Assembly: GCA_902524235.1 (NCBI GenBank)
Contig: CABZCF010000002.1
Coordinates: 62,001-126,000, forward strand
Direction of reading: 5' to 3'
DNA length: 64,000 nt
Source: an uncultured Pelagibacteraceae bacterium
GTDB taxonomy: Bacteria; Pseudomonadota; Alphaproteobacteria; Pelagibacterales; Pelagibacteraceae
Part shown: positions 61,376-64,000 of the stretch, piece by piece
How the letters are laid out: each line of letters begins with the position of its first letter
Position numbering within the stretch: position 1 is the first letter of the stretch
The notes under the pieces: model-generated
What the model was told of the DNA's origin: nothing
Seen by the model: only the letters and a program-made list of their open reading frames with translations
Databases searched by the model: none
Program-made: the position numbers and the translations under genes

Positions 61376-62686
61376 TTATCTAAGGTGTTTGTAAATCGGG
61401 AATTTAGAGCACAATTCAACAACTTCTTTTCTTACTTCAGCTTCAATTGCACTATTATCATTTGGATTTTTAGATAATCCATTAATTGTTTTAGTTATTA
61501 ACTCACCAACTTTTTCAAATTCCTTTAATCCGAAACCTCTCGTAGTAGCTGCTTGTGAACCTAATCTTATACCTGAGGTTATCATTGGGCTTTCCGTATC
61601 AAATGGAATACCATTTTTATTACAAGTTATATTTGCTCTTGATAAACTATCAGATGCGGTATTTCCCTTTACACCGAAAGGTCTTAAATCTACTAACATT
61701 AAATGAGTATCAGTGCCACCTGAGTATATTTTAAATCCATTATTTTTAAGGGTTTCAGCAAGTATCTTGGCATTTGCTAAAACCGTACTGATATATTCTC
61801 TAAACTCAGGTTTTAAAGCCTCTAAGAAACCTACAGCTTTAGCTGCTATGATGTGCATTAATGGACCACCTTGGTATCCAGGAAAAACTGCAGAATTAAA
61901 TTTTTTTGCTAAATCTTCTCTATTAGTTAAAATTATTCCGCCCCTAGCACTTCTAAAAACCTTATGAGTAGTTGAAGTAACTACATCTGCATGATCACAT
62001 GGATTAGGATATCCTTTACCAGCAACTAATCCTGAAAAATGTGCCATATCTACCATAAAGAAAGCACCTATTTTATCTGCTATTTCTCGAAATTTTTTAA
62101 AATCTATAATTCTAGAATAAGCACTACCACCCGCAATTATCATTTTTGGTTTATGTTCTATTGCTAGTTTTTCAATTTCATCATAATTTAACAATTCAGT
62201 TTCTTTATCAACTTCATAAGCTATTGCATTAAACCATTTACCAGATACTGCTGCTTTTGAACCGTGTGTTAAATGTCCACCTGAATTTAAACTCAGCCCC
62301 ATAATTGTATCACCTGGTTTAAGGAGTGCTAAAAAAACTGCACCATTAGCCTGAGCACCTGAATGCGGCTGCGCATTTGCAAACTTGCAGTTAAATAATT
62401 TTTTTAATCTATCAATGGCTAAACTCTCAGCCACATCTACATGTTCACAACCATTATAGTATCTTTTACCTGGATAGCCTTCAGCATATTTGTTTGTAAG
62501 CACAGATCCCTGCGCCTCCAAAACTGCTTGAGACACTATATTTTCAGAAGCAATAAGTTCTATATGATTTTGTTGTCTAATTAGTTCATCATCTATCGCT
62601 TTAGATATTTCTGGATCAATCTCAGATAGTTTTTTTTCAAAAAAATTTTGATATTCCGGATTTAAATATTTACCTTCACTAGACAT
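61376..62686 (-). CDS. glyA: Serine hydroxymethyltransferase
   Basis: [27 protein letters not shown]. Confidence 0.98.
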   Translation of the reverse strand: MSSEGKYLNPEYQNFFEKKLSEIDPEISKAIDDELIRQQNHIELIASENIVSQAVLEAQGSVLTNKYAEGYPGKRYYNGCEHVDVAESLAIDRLKKLFNCKFANAQPHSGAQANGAVFLALLKPGDTIMGLSLNSGGHLTHGSKAAVSGKWFNAIAYEVDKETELLNYDEIEKLAIEHKPKMIIAGGSAYSRIIDFKKFREIADKIGAFFMVDMAHFSGLVAGKGYPNPCDHADVVTSTTHKVFRSARGGIILTNREDLAKKFNSAVFPGYQGGPLMHIIAAKAVGFLEALKPEFREYISTVLANAKILAETLKNNGFKIYSGGTDTHLMLVDLRPFGVKGNTASDSLSRANITCNKNGIPFDTESPMITSGIRLGSQAATTRGFGLKEFEKVGELITKTINGLSKNPNDNSAIEAEVRKEVVELCSKFPIYKHLR

Positions 62687-62687
62687 C

Positions 62688-63113
62688 TTAAATTCTCCTT
62701 ATTCTACTAAGGTGTCTTCCACCTTCAAAGTTAGTATTTAAAAAAAGATTTACTAAACTACAAGCTTTTTTTTTACTTAATAACCTTGAACCTAGTGTAA
62801 TGATATTTGCATCATTATGCAATCTAGATAATTTGGTAGATTTAACATTAAAACACTGAGCAGCCCTTATATTCTTATGTTTATTGGCAGTTATACACAT
62901 GCCTGTGCCAGATCCACACACCAAGATTCCAACATTTTTTTTACTTGTTTTAACCTTTTTTGCTAATTTGTGAGCGTAAATTGGATAATCAACCTTTTTA
63001 TTAGATGTAGGACCCAAATCAAAATAAGCTATATTTTTGGTTTTTAAATATTTTTTTATTTGTTCTTTTAGTTTATATCCAGCGTGATCTGAAGAAATAA
63101 AAATTTTTTTCAA
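62688..63113 (-). CDS. rpiB: Ribose-5-phosphate isomerase B
   Basis: [28 protein letters not shown]. Confidence 0.96.
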   Translation of the reverse strand: MKKIFISSDHAGYKLKEQIKKYLKTKNIAYFDLGPTSNKKVDYPIYAHKLAKKVKTSKKNVGILVCGSGTGMCITANKHKNIRAAQCFNVKSTKLSRLHNDANIITLGSRLLSKKKACSLVNLFLNTNFEGGRHLSRIRRI

Positions 63114-63114
63114 A

Positions 63115-63738
63115 TTAATTAAAATTATAGTCTAAAACGCAAGCAACCAGATGAACTCTATTTTCTTCTCCACCATTAAATGCATTATGGTATTTAACAT
63201 TATTTGTAACCCAAACTCCTCCATCAGCAGGCATATGCTGCGCAGTTTTATCTATAACCATTAAGCAGCCGGGATTTGTAATTATAGGAATGTGAAGTCT
63301 AGGTTCTGGGTCCCTATGCCAACTTAATGTAGATCTTGGTTCTTTTAATAACAATCTTACTCTGCCTAATTTGTAATGTTTCTTTAATTCATCGAATACT
63401 TCTTTGAAATAAGTGTGCTCAAAATCTTTTATGAACTCTGAATATTTGCTTTCATCAATATTTACATCTCTTGATACTTCAATTCCAGTAGAGTCTGGTT
63501 TAGTCCAATATACTCCACGAGCCTTATTTCCTTCAATTGAACTTGGGTCACCTGGTATCTGAGTCAAAGGTATAGCTGCGAAGTGCGGTATTCCCAAACT
63601 AGTATCGAATCCTTTTATTTTTAAAACTTCATTAAGTGCGTTTTGCAATTTTTTTAAATCGAAATTAACTTTTTGTTTTTGAAAATCACCAATTATTTTT
63701 TGTGATTTTACTTTATTTAAAGATGTCACGTTGTTCAT
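63115..63738 (-). CDS. Aspartyl/asparaginyl beta-hydroxylase-like 2OG-Fe(II) protein
   Basis: SWHRDPEPRLHIPI (HxD) and YHNAFNGGEENRVHLV (distal His). Confidence 0.78.
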   Translation of the reverse strand: MNNVTSLNKVKSQKIIGDFQKQKVNFDLKKLQNALNEVLKIKGFDTSLGIPHFAAIPLTQIPGDPSSIEGNKARGVYWTKPDSTGIEVSRDVNIDESKYSEFIKDFEHTYFKEVFDELKKHYKLGRVRLLLKEPRSTLSWHRDPEPRLHIPIITNPGCLMVIDKTAQHMPADGGVWVTNNVKYHNAFNGGEENRVHLVACVLDYNFN

Positions 63739-63807
63739 AATAAATAAATACTTTATTTCTAATCATAATACATATAAAAATTGCCGCATATTAAAATTTA
63801 ATTGAGA

Positions 63808-64000
63808 ATGATTATCACCGGAAAATATCCAAATTTAAGAATGAGAAGAAATAGACGTACGGATTGGGTAAGACGATTGGTTGAGGAGAACAATATAACT
63901 TCTAGTGACTTAATATTACCTATTTTTTTAGTTGAGGGAAGAAATAAGAAGCAGGAAATAATTAATATGCCAGGTGTTTATAGATATTCTTTAAATAAAT
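63808..64000 (+). CDS. hemB: Porphobilinogen synthase (partial, runs off window end)
   Basis: Manual translation MIITGKYPNLRMRRNRRTDWVRRLVEENNITSSDLILPIFLVEG. Confidence 0.92.
   Translation, partial: MIITGKYPNLRMRRNRRTDWVRRLVEENNITSSDLILPIFLVEGRNKKQEIINMPGVYRYSLNK

Overview
AT-rich, densely packed alphaproteobacterial chromosome segment. Gene content, tiny intergenic gaps and codon usage look SAR11/Pelagibacterales-like (inference; no search was run). Most of the window is housekeeping: xthA-erpA; dgt-argS-nagZ-scpAB-tatABC-serS-yajC-secDF; uvrA/ssb; gyrA-coaD-ppi-tgt; recG; mltB-rlpA-dac-tmk-holB-metG-tatD; glpX; nhaA; hom-argC; rpsI-rplM; metY-like; ctaA; plsX-ihfA; hppA; thiL-nusB-ribH-ribBX-ribE-ribD-nrdR-glyA-rpiB; hemB. 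There are four clear tRNAs: Lys(TTT), Ser(TGA), Glu(TTC) and Pro(TGG). The exceptional part is the accessory stretch about 32360-38760, between a DMT transporter and tRNA-Glu. It holds a minimal methylguanine-DNA methyltransferase, a complete-looking tyrosine recombinase, glycosyltransferases and a GIY-YIG protein. Inside it, about 33091-33288 on the minus strand, is a block of about 53% GC (counted over 33121-33270) with a perfect TATAAT -10, several hairpins (two with GNRA loops), and a 15-bp GAAA-capped hairpin followed by GG-TTTTTT that ends 6 nt before the methyltransferase start codon. This looks like an undescribed structured RNA, either a stand-alone sRNA or a riboswitch/attenuator-like leader, and it is the main discovery candidate. 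A second weak RNA candidate (32590-32735), a 10-bp dyad overlapping the integrase promoter and start, and an 11-bp dyad upstream of the metY-like gene are also reported.
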